64,000 nt of DNA from Polaribacter pectinis (GCF_014352875.1 NZ_CP060695.1:1953501-2017500), one strand, 5' to 3'. Shown: positions 27,434 through 38,927, numbered from the stretch's first letter. Numbers and translations are program-made. Notes: generated by a model not told the origin, from the sequence alone.

Positions 27434-28873
27434 ATGAAACAATTTGATCAATTTATAAACGGAAAGTTTGTTAAATCAACTTCTACAGGAGTAACAGAAG
27501 TTTTAAACCCTTGTACAGAAGAAGTTCTTTCTACAATACCAAAAGGATCTATACAAGATGCTAACATGGCAATTGATGTAGCTTTTCATTCTCAAAAAAA
27601 ATGGAGAACTCTTGCTGCAATCGAAAGAGCTAATTTTTTAAATAAAATGGCTACAATTATCCGTGAAAACAGAGTGTTTTTAGCAGAAACTTTAGCCGCT
27701 GAACAAGCTAAAGTAATAGGTTTAGCACAAGTAGAAATTGATGTAACAGCAGATTATTTTGATTATAATGCAGGTTGGGCTCGTAGAATAGAAGGTGAAA
27801 TTATTCAAAGTGATAGAAGAAAAGAACACATCTTTTTACACAAAGCTCCAATTGGAGTTGCTGTAGGTATTTTACCTTGGAACTTTCCATTCTTTGTAAT
27901 GGCAAGAAAAGTAGCACCATCTTTAGTAACAGGAAATTCTTGTGTTATTAAACCAAGTTGTGTTGCTCCAAATACAGTAATGGAATTTGCAAAGTTAATT
28001 GCAGGAATTGGTTTACCTGATGGAGTATTAAACTTTGTTTGTGGTGCTGGTGCAACTGTTGGGAATGCGCTTACAAGCAACCCAAATACTGGTATTGTAA
28101 GTTTAACAGGAAGTGTGTATGCAGGTCAGAAAATTATGGAAGCTGCTGCACCAAATATTACAAAAGTATCTTTAGAGTTAGGTGGAAAAGCGCCGGCAAT
28201 TGTTTGTGCAGATGCTAATTTAGAACTTGCTGTAAATGCAGTTGTAAATTCTAAAGTAATTTTTAGTGGACAAGTTTGTAACTGTGCAGAAAGAGTGTAT
28301 GTAGAAGATTCTATTTATGATGAATTTATGGATAGAGTTACAAAGAAATTCAACGAAGTAAAAGTTGAAGATGCTTTCTCTACAAACAATCCAGACATGA
28401 GTAGTATGGTTTCTAAAGCGCAAATAGATAAAGTTGAAGAAATGGTAAACTTTGCTAAAAAAGAAGGTGCTGAAGTTGTATTGGGAGGAAATAGATCAAG
28501 TCAGTTTGACAAAGGTTATTTCTACCAACCAACTCTTTTAACAAACGTTACACAAAACATGCAGATAATTCAAGAAGAAGTATTTGGACCTGTTTTACCA
28601 GTAATGAAATTTGGTAGTTTAGATGAAGCAATTGCTTTAGCTAATGATTGTGAATATGGTTTAACATCATCTATTTTCTCTGAAAACTTTAATAAAGTAA
28701 TGCATGCTGCAGACAGTTTAGAGTTTGGAGAAACATATATTAATAGAGAGCATTTTGAAGCTATTCAAGGTTTCCACGCAGGTTGGAAAAAATCTGGTTT
28801 AGGTGGTGCAGATGGTAAACATGGTATGGAAGAATACTTACAAACAAAAGTAATCTACGCTCAATACCAATAG
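27434..28873 (+). CDS. aldA: Lactaldehyde dehydrogenase
   Basis: 479 residues, the same length as Escherichia coli AldA and similar throughout: GILPWNFPFFVMARK, LTGSVYAGQKIMEAAAPN, KVSLELGGKAPAIV (general base Glu), SGQVCNCAERVYV (catalytic Cys) and INREHFEAIQGFHAGWKKSG near the C-terminus. It oxidises L-lactaldehyde from the aldolase step to L-lactate using NAD. It is the first gene of the plus-strand arm. A hairpin at 28893 separates it from fucP. Confidence 0.93.
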   Translation: MKQFDQFINGKFVKSTSTGVTEVLNPCTEEVLSTIPKGSIQDANMAIDVAFHSQKKWRTLAAIERANFLNKMATIIRENRVFLAETLAAEQAKVIGLAQVEIDVTADYFDYNAGWARRIEGEIIQSDRRKEHIFLHKAPIGVAVGILPWNFPFFVMARKVAPSLVTGNSCVIKPSCVAPNTVMEFAKLIAGIGLPDGVLNFVCGAGATVGNALTSNPNTGIVSLTGSVYAGQKIMEAAAPNITKVSLELGGKAPAIVCADANLELAVNAVVNSKVIFSGQVCNCAERVYVEDSIYDEFMDRVTKKFNEVKVEDAFSTNNPDMSSMVSKAQIDKVEEMVNFAKKEGAEVVLGGNRSSQFDKGYFYQPTLLTNVTQNMQIIQEEVFGPVLPVMKFGSLDEAIALANDCEYGLTSSIFSENFNKVMHAADSLEFGETYINREHFEAIQGFHAGWKKSGLGGADGKHGMEEYLQTKVIYAQYQ

Positions 28874-28892
28874 AATATATATTTAATCAAAA

Positions 28893-28938
28893 AAATTACT
28901 ATTTAGGATTAAAGATAAAACCCTAAATAGTAATTTTT
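28893..28938 (+). terminator. Hairpin terminator between aldA and fucP
   Basis: AATTACTATTTAGG pairs with CCTAAATAGTAATT around a 14 nt AT-rich loop and is followed by TTTT. It may fully or partly separate aldA from the fucP transcript, or act as an RNA-stability hairpin in a longer operon. Confidence 0.65.
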
Positions 28939-28967
28939 ATTTATAATACTTTAAACCGATAAAAGTT

Positions 28968-30266
28968 ATGGCTACATCAAAAAAAATACCTGTAGTATCC
29001 AAAGAATACTTACTTCCATTTATAGTTATAACTTCATTATTTTCTTTATGGGGTTTTGCTAATGATATTACAAATCCAATGGTAGCAGCTTTTGCTACAG
29101 TTATGGAAATATCGTCTGCAAAAGCGGCATTAGTTCAGTTAGCTTTTTACGGAGGCTATGCAACAATGGCAATACCAGCAGCTCTTTTTGTTAGAAAATA
29201 CAGCTACAAAAGCGGTATTCTTTTAGGGTTATCATTATATGCAATTGGTGCATTATTATTTTATCCTGCAGCAGAATATGAAGTTTTTGGTTTCTTTTTA
29301 GGATCATTATATATTTTAACTTTTGGTTTGGCTTTTTTAGAAACTACTGCAAACCCATTTATTTTATCAATGGGAGATGAAAAAACAGCAACACAACGTT
29401 TAAATCTTGCACAAGCTTTTAATCCAATTGGTTCCTTATTCGGAATGTTTGTAGCTTCAAAATTTATTTTAGTTGCTTTAGATTCTGATAAAAGAAATGA
29501 AGCTGGTGAAATAATTTTTAGCACATTATCTGAAGCTAAAAAAGCAATTGTAAGAACACACGATTTATCTATCATAAGAAACCCTTATGTAATTCTTGGT
29601 TTTGTTGTAATAGCCATGTTTATTATTATCAGTTTAATAAAGATGCCTAAAAGAAAAAATATTGAAAACCCAACTAGTGCTAAATCTTCTTTTCAAAGAT
29701 TATTTAAAAACAGCAAATACAAAGAAGGTGTTTTGGCACAACTTTTTTATGTAGCTGCGCAAATAATGTGTTGGACATTTATTATACAATATGCTGGTAA
29801 TTTGGGTATATCTAAAGCTGAAGCTCAAAACTACAACATTATTGCAATGACAATATTTTTATGTAGCAGGTTTGTGAGTACTTTTTTAATGAAGTATATA
29901 AACTCTAAAAAATTATTAATGATTTTTGCACTTTGTGCAATGGCAACAATTTCTGGTGTTATTTTAATTGAAGGAATGATGGGACTTTATTTATTAGTTG
30001 CAACATCTGCATTTATGTCATTAATGTTTCCAACAATTTACGGAATTGCTCTTGATGGGTTAAGCAAAGAAGATACTGCTCTTGGCGCTGCTGGTTTAGT
30101 AATGGCAATTGTAGGTGGTGCTTTAATGCCAATCTTACAAGGAACTATGATAGACATGGAAAAAATTGGTCCTTTTTCTGGAGTTAATTTCTCGTTTATA
30201 CTTCCTTTTATTTGTTTCTGTTTTATTGCTATTTATGGTTATAGAACGTTTAAAATTCACAAATAA
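28968..30266 (+). CDS. fucP: L-fucose:H+ symporter (MFS)
   Basis: 432 residues with about 12 transmembrane helices. Key parts match Escherichia coli FucP: LWGFANDITNPM (Asp of helix 1), ALVQLAFYGGYATMAIPAALF, and AFLETTANPFIL (Glu of helix 4), the two acidic residues needed for proton coupling and fucose binding. It imports L-fucose across the inner membrane. It is followed after 11 and 12 base gaps by the mutarotase and lldD, so these three form a transcription unit. Confidence 0.93.
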   Translation: MATSKKIPVVSKEYLLPFIVITSLFSLWGFANDITNPMVAAFATVMEISSAKAALVQLAFYGGYATMAIPAALFVRKYSYKSGILLGLSLYAIGALLFYPAAEYEVFGFFLGSLYILTFGLAFLETTANPFILSMGDEKTATQRLNLAQAFNPIGSLFGMFVASKFILVALDSDKRNEAGEIIFSTLSEAKKAIVRTHDLSIIRNPYVILGFVVIAMFIIISLIKMPKRKNIENPTSAKSSFQRLFKNSKYKEGVLAQLFYVAAQIMCWTFIIQYAGNLGISKAEAQNYNIIAMTIFLCSRFVSTFLMKYINSKKLLMIFALCAMATISGVILIEGMMGLYLLVATSAFMSLMFPTIYGIALDGLSKEDTALGAAGLVMAIVGGALMPILQGTMIDMEKIGPFSGVNFSFILPFICFCFIAIYGYRTFKIHK

Positions 30267-30277
30267 CAATACTTTTT

Positions 30278-30607
30278 ATGAAAATATATTGTTTCGCTTT
30301 AGACCTTATAAATGATTCTAAATTAATTTCTGAATATAAAAAATATCATGAAAAAATTTGGCCTGAAATTACCAACAGTATAAAAGCTGCAGGGATTGAA
30401 AATTTAGATATTTATTTAATAGGAAATCGATTATTTATGATCATGAAAGTTAACGAAACCTTTACTTTTGAAAAGAAAACGATAATGGATTTAGAGAACC
30501 CAAAAGTTCAAGAATGGGAAAACCTAATGTGGAATTATCAGCAAAAATTACCTTTTGCAAAAGAAGGCGAAAAATGGGTTTTAATGGATAAAATTTATCA
30601 GTTGTAA
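30278..30607 (+). CDS. RhaM-type sugar mutarotase, probable L-fucose mutarotase
   Basis: 109 residues of the ferredoxin-like L-rhamnose mutarotase family (DUF718): short secondary elements with YKKYHEKIWPEI near the N-terminus (family His), LDIYLIGNRLFMIMKV and the Trp-rich QEWENLMWNYQQKLP. These enzymes interconvert the anomers of 6-deoxyhexoses so that imported sugar reaches the isomerase in the right form. Position between fucP and lldD argues for L-fucose. It is unrelated in fold to FucU. Confidence 0.8.
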   Translation: MKIYCFALDLINDSKLISEYKKYHEKIWPEITNSIKAAGIENLDIYLIGNRLFMIMKVNETFTFEKKTIMDLENPKVQEWENLMWNYQQKLPFAKEGEKWVLMDKIYQL

Positions 30608-30619
30608 AAAATAAAAATT

Positions 30620-31768
30620 ATGGAATTAACAATAAATCCAAAATATCCATCTGTAGATGATTTACGAAAAAGAGCTATGGTAAAAATGCCAAAGTTTGCT
30701 TTCGAATATTTAGATGGGGGATGTAATGAAGATATCAATTTAGATAAAAATAGAACTGATTTACAGAAAATTGAGTTAATGCCTCAATACTTATCAAAGT
30801 TTGAGAAATCAGAAATGAAAACAGAATTATTTGGACACACTTATGATGCACCTTTTGGAATTTCTCCTGTAGGTTTACAAGGTTTAATGTGGCCAAATTC
30901 TCCAGAAATTTTAGCAAAATCTGCACACAAACATAATATTCCTTTTATTTTAAGTACTGTTACTACTTCTAGCATAGAACGTATTGCAGAAATTACAGAA
31001 GGAAAATCTTGGTTTCAATTATATCATCCTGCAGAAGAAAAAGTAAAAAGGGATTTATTAGATAGAGCCGCTGCTGCTGGCACAGATGTCTTGGTTATTT
31101 TAGCAGATGTACCAACTTTTGGCTATAGACCCAGAGACGTACGTAATGGATTGGCAATGCCACCAAGTATGAGTATTAAAAATATTCTTGAAGTAATGAC
31201 AAAACCGGATTGGGCTTTACAGACTTTAGTACATGGTCAACCAAGTTTTAAAACATTAGAAAAGTATATGCCAAAAGGACTTAGCTTAAAAAAGTTAGGA
31301 GAATTTATGGATGCAACTTTTTCAGGTAGATTAAATGAAGATAGAATTGCTTCAATTCGTGACCAGTGGAAGGGTAAATTAGTTATTAAAGGTGTGGTTA
31401 GTGAAGAAGATGCGCAAAAATCTATAGATTTAGGTGTAGATGGTATTATTGTATCTAATCATGGAGGTCGTCAATTAGACGCCGGACAATCTTCTATTGT
31501 ACCAATGACAAGTTTAGCTGAAAAATTTGGAGACAAGACAAAAATAATGGTAGATTCTGGTTTACGTGGTGGTCCAGATATTGCAAGAGCAATGGCAAGT
31601 GGAGCAGAATTCACATTTATGGGAAGAAGTTTTATGTATGGTGTTGGGGCTTTGGGTAAACAAGGTGGAGATCATACAATATCTTTAATGAAACGAGAAT
31701 TATTACAAGTTATGGAGCAAATTTGTTGTCAAAAAACAGGTGAATTTAAACCACATTTGATTAAGTAA
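30620..31768 (+). CDS. lldD: FMN-dependent L-lactate dehydrogenase (alpha-hydroxy-acid oxidising)
   Basis: 382 residues of the glycolate-oxidase/LldD TIM-barrel family: FAFEYLDGGCNEDINL at the N-terminus, PFGISPVGLQGLMWPN, WFQLYH, LVIKGVVSEEDA (FMN Lys), VSNHGGRQLD (catalytic His and Arg) and VDSGLRGGPDIARAMASGA (FMN phosphate). It oxidises L-lactate to pyruvate, passing electrons to the quinone pool. In this cluster it takes the product of AldA, so fucose carbon ends as pyruvate plus DHAP. Membrane association, as in other LldD proteins, is likely. Confidence 0.85.
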   Translation: MELTINPKYPSVDDLRKRAMVKMPKFAFEYLDGGCNEDINLDKNRTDLQKIELMPQYLSKFEKSEMKTELFGHTYDAPFGISPVGLQGLMWPNSPEILAKSAHKHNIPFILSTVTTSSIERIAEITEGKSWFQLYHPAEEKVKRDLLDRAAAAGTDVLVILADVPTFGYRPRDVRNGLAMPPSMSIKNILEVMTKPDWALQTLVHGQPSFKTLEKYMPKGLSLKKLGEFMDATFSGRLNEDRIASIRDQWKGKLVIKGVVSEEDAQKSIDLGVDGIIVSNHGGRQLDAGQSSIVPMTSLAEKFGDKTKIMVDSGLRGGPDIARAMASGAEFTFMGRSFMYGVGALGKQGGDHTISLMKRELLQVMEQICCQKTGEFKPHLIK

Positions 31769-31800
31769 TTTAGTAAAATCTAATACATCAATATTTACAT

Positions 31801-31838
31801 AAATACTCAATTTTAAAAAATTGAGTATTTTTTTTTAC
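31801..31838 (+). terminator. Terminator of the fucP operon
   Basis: AAATACTCAATTTT pairs with AAAATTGAGTATTT and is followed by a T-run, 33 bases after the lldD stop. The rest of 31839-32007 is AT-rich and I see no gene in it. Confidence 0.8.
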
Positions 31839-32007
31839 CAGACATTACATTTTTAAAAACTATTGACTAAAGAATGATCTAAACCAATTATTATTAAATA
31901 GAAAAAGATAATTAGACTTTACAGATATTATTGTTAAGATAAAAAGAGTTGTTTTATTATTTCACTTAAAAAAAACAATTGAAATAAGGTTAAACATTTT
32001 ACTAAAA

Positions 32008-32040
32008 TTAAAAAGCTCCATCATAATGGAGCTTTTTAAT
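32008..32040 (-). terminator. Terminator of the small zinc-ribbon gene
   Basis: TTAAAAAGCTCCAT-cata-ATGGAGCTTTTTAA is a perfect palindromic stem with T-runs on both sides, 20 bases beyond the stop of the minus-strand gene. It could act in both directions. Confidence 0.75.
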
Positions 32041-32060
32041 TGAATAAACAATAGTTTTAA

Positions 32061-32246
32061 TTATACTTCAATTTGTCTTAAAGTACTTTTTTGTGTAACA
32101 TATTTTATATCTAAAATAGATATAAATATGTATTTCGTTCTACAGTTAAAACATTTGTAAAATTTTGAATTAGGTATTAACTTAAACAAGAAACTTCTAG
32201 AAATTCTTTTTTGTTCTGCAGAATTGCAGCAAGGACATGTTTTCAT
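32061..32246 (-). CDS. Small zinc-ribbon-like protein
   Basis: 61 residues with Cys4-Pro-Cys6-Cys7 near the start and a second pair in YKCFNCRTKY (Cys32 and Cys35), the layout of a treble-clef or zinc-ribbon knuckle, and a basic stretch between. No catalytic features. It has its own terminator and stands alone between the fucose genes and recQ. Nucleic-acid or protein binding is a guess; I do not recognise a named family. Confidence 0.5.
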   Translation of the reverse strand: MKTCPCCNSAEQKRISRSFLFKLIPNSKFYKCFNCRTKYIFISILDIKYVTQKSTLRQIEV

Positions 32247-32395
32247 TTTTAGGGGATTTAGGGGTTAAAATCATTGTCTTTTGTAAATCTATATTTTTTA
32301 ACAACAAAAACAAAGAAAAACTTAATAAAAATTATTATTTAATATGAATTACATAAAAAGTGCAAGAAATATTTTATTTAAACATAATTATTACT

Positions 32396-34507
32396 TTATT
32401 CATTTTTTAAAATAAGGGTAATACTTATTCTAATTTCTGAATAGGAAACTTCTTCGTTTAATTTTTCGTAAATCGGTTTTAGCTCTATTTTTCGGTCAAA
32501 TTCATGAAAAGCAACGCGTACTTTATCTATTGTTTCTTTACTGACAAATTGTTCTAAATCAATATTTTTTCCTTCGGAATATAATTGCGACAAATGCGAA
32601 AAAATAGTAGTAATAGATAAATCTCTTTCTTCAGCAATTTCTTTGGGTGTCAATCCTTCTTTATATAAACTGAATGTCTTTAATGTTGTAGGCGTTTTTC
32701 TTGGCTTCGCAACATTTTTATATTTTCGAATAATGTTCATAAATTCATCTCCATACTTTTCCATTTTGTTCATTCCTACACCAGAAATTGATAAAAACTC
32801 GTTTTCGGTTGTTGGAAGTTCGCTCGCCATTAACTTTAATGATTTATCACTGAAAACAATATAAGCCGGCATTTTTTCTTCTTTAGAAATAGCATATCTT
32901 AATTTTTTTAGTTCGGTAAATAAGTCTTTATTTGTTTCGCCTTCAATTACAGTTTTTACCGTTTTTTTAATTTTCTTTTTTTCATCAATACTTATTGGAG
33001 TTGTTAATCGGATTGTTTTTTCTCCTTTTAAAACTTTCCATCCAATAGGTGTTATTTTTAAAGCAGAACTCTCTGCGTACATTATTTCTATTAAACCTTG
33101 ATTTGCCATTTGAATGATGTAATCTCGCCAATTAAAAAAAGAAACATCTTTTCCTATTCCATACGTTTTTAGGTTGAAATACTGTTTTGAGTGAATATCT
33201 GCATTATTACTTCCTCTTAAGACATTAATCAGCATAGTAATTCCGTCTTTTTCGCCCATTCTTGCAATTCCAGATAATGCTTTTTGAGTTATAATAGTAC
33301 CATCAAAATCTTTGGGCGGGTTTGCACAAACATCACAATTGCCACAATTTTCGGTTAAATGTTCCCCAAAATAAGATAATAATATTTTTCTTCTACATGA
33401 TTTTGCTTCTGCAAATTGAAGCATTCTATTGAGTTTTTCTTTTTGCATTACAGAATTTGCGCCTTCTTCTGCAAACTGACTATACAAAACAAAATCTCTC
33501 ATATTATAATAAAGCAAAGTTTCAGATGGCAGACCATCTCTTCCTGCTCTTCCTATTTCTTGATAATAACCTTCAAGGTTTTTCGGTAAATTATAATGAA
33601 TTACAAAACGAACGTTCGATTTGTCAATTCCCATTCCAAAAGCAATCGTAGCAACAATTATTTTTGTATCATCATTTATAAAATCAGTTTGTGTTTTTTC
33701 TCTGTCTTCATTGTCCATTCCTGCATGATAAAAAGCAACAGAATGTCCAAGTTCTTTTAAGTGAATGGCAACTTCTTCAGTATTTTTTCTACTCAAACAA
33801 TAAATAATACCACTTTCGTTTTTTCTTCGATTTATAAAACTGACAATTTCTTGTAATTTTTTCTTTTTTTGAACTTGTCCACGGACTTCAATACTTAAGT
33901 TTTTTCTATCAAAAGAAGAAATAAATAATTTGGATTTCTGTAAACCTAATTGCTCTTCTATATCTTTTCTTGCCGATTTATCAGCAGTAGCAGTTAATGC
34001 CATAAAAGGTACATTTGGAAGCGAATTTCTAAATACTTTTAACTGTGTATATTCTGGTCTAAAATCATGGCCCCACATACTTACGCAATGTGCTTCATCA
34101 ACAGCAACTAACTTTATATTTAGTTGTTTTAGCCAGGTATTACTAACTGATAGTAGTTTTTCGGGTGATAAATATAAAAGTTGTAAATCGCCATTAATAG
34201 CTTTTGTAATGACTTGGTTTTCTTCTTGTACAGAAATGGAGCTATTAAAAAAATCAGCTTTAATTCCGTTTGATTTTAAAGCTTGTACTTGATCTTTCAT
34301 TAAAGAAATCAACGGAGAAACCACCACAGTAATTCCATCAAAAAGCAACGCTGGAATTTGAAAACACATCGATTTTCCACCACCAGTTGGCATTAATACA
34401 AAACTGTCTTTTCCTTCTATGGTTCTATTGATAATTTCCTCTTGTAAAGGACGAAAGTTCTCATAACCGAAAACATTATTTAATAAAGCGTGAGTCTGTT
34501 TTTTCAA
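32396..34507 (-). CDS. recQ: ATP-dependent DNA helicase RecQ
   Basis: About 703 residues from a TTG at 34507 (LKKQTHALLNNVFGYENFRP). An ATG at 34591 is possible but would start inside the terminator hairpin of mdh and ahead of the likely promoter. Domains: SF2 helicase with MPTGGGKSMCFQ (Walker A), VDEAHCVSMWGHDFRPEY (DEAH), VRFVIHYNLPKNLEGYYQEI and GRAGRDGLPS (motif VI); zinc-binding CRRKIL...CGNCDVC; RQC winged helix; HRDC (about 520-600); and a C-terminal HTH (LTPKEIAEERDLSITTIFSH). It unwinds DNA 3' to 5' in recombination and fork repair. Confidence 0.92.
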   Translation of the reverse strand: MKKQTHALLNNVFGYENFRPLQEEIINRTIEGKDSFVLMPTGGGKSMCFQIPALLFDGITVVVSPLISLMKDQVQALKSNGIKADFFNSSISVQEENQVITKAINGDLQLLYLSPEKLLSVSNTWLKQLNIKLVAVDEAHCVSMWGHDFRPEYTQLKVFRNSLPNVPFMALTATADKSARKDIEEQLGLQKSKLFISSFDRKNLSIEVRGQVQKKKKLQEIVSFINRRKNESGIIYCLSRKNTEEVAIHLKELGHSVAFYHAGMDNEDREKTQTDFINDDTKIIVATIAFGMGIDKSNVRFVIHYNLPKNLEGYYQEIGRAGRDGLPSETLLYYNMRDFVLYSQFAEEGANSVMQKEKLNRMLQFAEAKSCRRKILLSYFGEHLTENCGNCDVCANPPKDFDGTIITQKALSGIARMGEKDGITMLINVLRGSNNADIHSKQYFNLKTYGIGKDVSFFNWRDYIIQMANQGLIEIMYAESSALKITPIGWKVLKGEKTIRLTTPISIDEKKKIKKTVKTVIEGETNKDLFTELKKLRYAISKEEKMPAYIVFSDKSLKLMASELPTTENEFLSISGVGMNKMEKYGDEFMNIIRKYKNVAKPRKTPTTLKTFSLYKEGLTPKEIAEERDLSITTIFSHLSQLYSEGKNIDLEQFVSKETIDKVRVAFHEFDRKIELKPIYEKLNEEVSYSEIRISITLILKNE

Positions 34508-34523
34508 TTTATTAGCAATTAAG

Positions 34524-34534
34524 TAACAAAAATA
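34524..34534 (-). promoter_or_regulatory. recQ: Candidate recQ promoter -7 element
   Basis: On minus, TATTTTTG (TAnnTTTG) lies about 18 nt before the proposed TTG start, with a TTG 23 nt further upstream at about 34558-34560. If real, transcription begins downstream of the ATG at 34591, which supports the TTG start. Confidence 0.4.
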
Positions 34535-34577
34535 CAGATTGAATTTTAGAATTGTTTCAATATTGTTAAAATACGAA

Positions 34578-34609
34578 CAAAAAAAATCCAACTCAAAAGA
34601 GTTGGATTT
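34578..34609 (-). terminator. Terminator of mdh
   Basis: AAATCCAACTC and GAGTTGGATTT form an 11 bp stem with loop AAAA, bounded by T on the minus-strand side, 38 bases after the mdh stop. Confidence 0.75.
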
Positions 34610-34646
34610 GTACTATTTACTAATATCTAAAACTAGATACTAACTT

Positions 34647-35573
34647 TTATAATTCTAACAATCCGTTTGTTTTAGAAACACCTTCAGCAGATTCTTGTAA
34701 ATGTGCTTTTTCTGCATCAGATAAATTGATTTCAACAATTTTTTCAATTCCGTCTTTACCTAAAACAACAGGAACTCCAATACATAAATCGCTCAAACCA
34801 AATTCTCCATCTAATAAAGAAGAACAAGGGAATATCTTTTTTGTATCACATGCAATTGCTTGTACCATTCCAGAAACTGCTGCTCCAGGAGCATACCAAG
34901 CAGAAGTACCTAACAAACCTGTTAATGTAGCTCCACCAACTTTCGTGTCTTGCATCACTTGATCTAATCTTTCTGCCGAAATAAATTCTGAAACTGGCAC
35001 AGAATTTCTTGTTGCCAATCTTGTTAAAGGCACCATTCCTTTATCAGAATGACCACCAATTACCATTCCATCAACATCAGAGATAGGTGCTCCTAAAGCT
35101 TCTGCCAATCTGTATTTAAAACGAGCTGAATCTAATGCTCCACCCATACCAATAATTCTGTTTTTTGGTAAACCTGTAGTTTTATGAACTAAATAAGTCA
35201 TAGTATCCATAGGATTAGAAACCACAATTATAATTGTATTTGGAGAATGCTCAATTAAGTTTGAAGAAACTGTTTTTACAATTCCTGCGTTAATTCCTAT
35301 TAATTCTTCACGAGTCATACCAGGTTTTCTTGGTATACCAGAAGTAATTACACAAATATTAGAATTTGCTGTTTTAGAATAATCGTTTGTACTTCCTGTA
35401 ATTTTAGTATCAAAACCATTTAAAGAAGCAGTTTGCATTAAGTCCATTGCTTTTCCTTCTGCATATCCTTCTTTAATGTCTAACAAAACAACTTCAGAAG
35501 CAAAATCTTTAATTGCGATGTATTCTGCACAACTTGCCCCTACTGCTCCTGCTCCAACTACTGTAACTTTCAT
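34647..35573 (-). CDS. mdh: Malate dehydrogenase
   Basis: 308 residues of the LDH-like (type 3) malate dehydrogenase group: MKVTVVGAGAVGASCAEYIA (NAD-binding GxGxxG), VVLLDIKEG (Asp binding NAD ribose), TSGIPRKPGMTREEL (substrate Arg pair), VSNPMDTMTYL, GGALDSARFKYRLAE and MVIGGHSDKGMVPL (catalytic His). It converts malate to oxaloacetate with NAD in the TCA cycle. Single gene with its own terminators on both sides. Confidence 0.95.
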   Translation of the reverse strand: MKVTVVGAGAVGASCAEYIAIKDFASEVVLLDIKEGYAEGKAMDLMQTASLNGFDTKITGSTNDYSKTANSNICVITSGIPRKPGMTREELIGINAGIVKTVSSNLIEHSPNTIIIVVSNPMDTMTYLVHKTTGLPKNRIIGMGGALDSARFKYRLAEALGAPISDVDGMVIGGHSDKGMVPLTRLATRNSVPVSEFISAERLDQVMQDTKVGGATLTGLLGTSAWYAPGAAVSGMVQAIACDTKKIFPCSSLLDGEFGLSDLCIGVPVVLGKDGIEKIVEINLSDAEKAHLQESAEGVSKTNGLLEL

Positions 35574-35652
35574 ATTTTTAGTTTTTATATTATATTAAAT
35601 AATTGATTGCTAAAGTACGATTTTAAGATAATTTTTTAGCACTTTTAAACCA

Positions 35653-35686
35653 AAAAAAAGACATCTAAACTAGATGTCTTTTTTTG
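35653..35686 (-). terminator. Terminator of the DUF6588 gene
   Basis: AAAAAGACATCTA-aac-TAGATGTCTTTTT is a long stem with flanking A/T runs between the mdh start and the DUF6588 stop. Confidence 0.75.
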
Positions 35687-35703
35687 TTAAAATTTTCAAT
35701 TTT

Positions 35704-36702
35704 TTATCTAATACTTATAGCAACTCCTAAATTAGCTGTATTGTATTCTTGCAATGTATAACTACCAAATATTTTTAAAAACCCTAAGCTTAATCTTGTA
35801 CCAATAGTAGTTCTAAAACCACCTGCATTAAATTCAGAATTTATTGGATCTGATATTGTTCTCGAAAGTGCCCCATAACTTAAAGTATAATCACCTAACA
35901 TTTTAAGTGTAGAATTCCCAGAACCATAACCTATTCCTCCATAAATATTTATAATTGGAAAATTCAAAGAAGCAACTGCTTGAACAGTGTAGGCATTTAA
36001 TTTAAATTCAGCTAACCCATCTTGCACAGAAACATCTCCACTACTATTTATATTATAATCAACTGTCATAGTTGTATAAGCAGCTAAAAGAGAAACATGT
36101 AAAGGTGTTTTATCCATTGGACCAAACCAACTAGTAATTTCTTTTTTTAATCCAAGACCAAATAAATTTCCTTTCACATCATCTGAACCAACTTTAGGTA
36201 CTAAACGTAAACTAACTTCAAATTTTGCAGGTAAACCTAAACTTAATTGAACTGCTGGTGCAGGAACTGCATTTAAAGGTAAACTTTCTTTTACCCCTCC
36301 TGGTGCATTAAAAGTTGTACTATATGTGGTACCATTTTCTACAAAATTAACAGTTGTAAGTGGTGTATTGTCTTCTGATCCAGCAACACTAGCTGCTGTT
36401 ATTGAACCTGTATTAACAGATGTTAAACCTGATAAAGTGAACATCTCATCTGCTTCTGGAACAATAGATGCATTTAAACCAATAGAAATATCAAAACCAA
36501 AAGGTTTGTGCACTTTTGCAGTGTGATACCAACCGTTATTCATACCATAAATTAAACCTTTCATTGCTGGGTCTATATAAGCATCAATAAGTTTACCTCT
36601 ATCATTATTATCGGCTAAAAGATACCCTTCAAAACCATCTTGTGCCTTTGCATTAAACGTTAAGGCGAAAACGCCTAAAAAAATTAAAATAGATTTTTTC
36701 AT
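35704..36702 (-). CDS. DUF6588-type outer-membrane beta-barrel protein
   Basis: 332 residues: signal peptide (1-20, ending FNAKAQ), then QDGFEGYLLADNNDRGKLID...YIDPAMKGLIYGMNNGWYHT, the opening typical of the DUF6588 family, followed by alternating hydrophobic beta strands (e.g. VQLSLGLPAKFEVSLRLVP, HVSLLAAYTTMTVDYNI, TIGTRLSLGFLKIFGSYTL) and a terminal strand ending in IR. Expected to form a small outer-membrane barrel of unknown function. Monocistronic. Confidence 0.7.
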   Translation of the reverse strand: MKKSILIFLGVFALTFNAKAQDGFEGYLLADNNDRGKLIDAYIDPAMKGLIYGMNNGWYHTAKVHKPFGFDISIGLNASIVPEADEMFTLSGLTSVNTGSITAASVAGSEDNTPLTTVNFVENGTTYSTTFNAPGGVKESLPLNAVPAPAVQLSLGLPAKFEVSLRLVPKVGSDDVKGNLFGLGLKKEITSWFGPMDKTPLHVSLLAAYTTMTVDYNINSSGDVSVQDGLAEFKLNAYTVQAVASLNFPIINIYGGIGYGSGNSTLKMLGDYTLSYGALSRTISDPINSEFNAGGFRTTIGTRLSLGFLKIFGSYTLQEYNTANLGVAISIR

Positions 36703-36838
36703 TTGTTGTAAGTTTGATTAATATTTGTTTTTTTTAGGGATTAATTGTAGCTAATATATAAAATTATGTTAATAAAATATAGATTTACAGCTTCTTAAAC
36801 TAAAAAACAGGGAAAAACACTTAATTAAAGATAGTAAA

Positions 36839-36863
36839 AAACCCCAATGAATTGTTGGGGTTT
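36839..36863 (-). terminator. Terminator of gyrB
   Basis: AAACCCCAA and TTGGGGTTT pair around TGAATTG, with a run of A on the plus strand (T on minus), 29 bases past the gyrB stop. Confidence 0.75.
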
Positions 36864-36891
36864 ATATAAGCTAATTGAAAGTTAAAATAAA

Positions 36892-38841
<1,950 letters not shown>

Positions 38842-38927
38842 TTATTTATTTTAAGGTTGATAAAACTCGTCTTGAAAAACGAATTTTGTAAACTCAAATT
38901 TACGACTTTCAGGCTATTTTTCAAATG

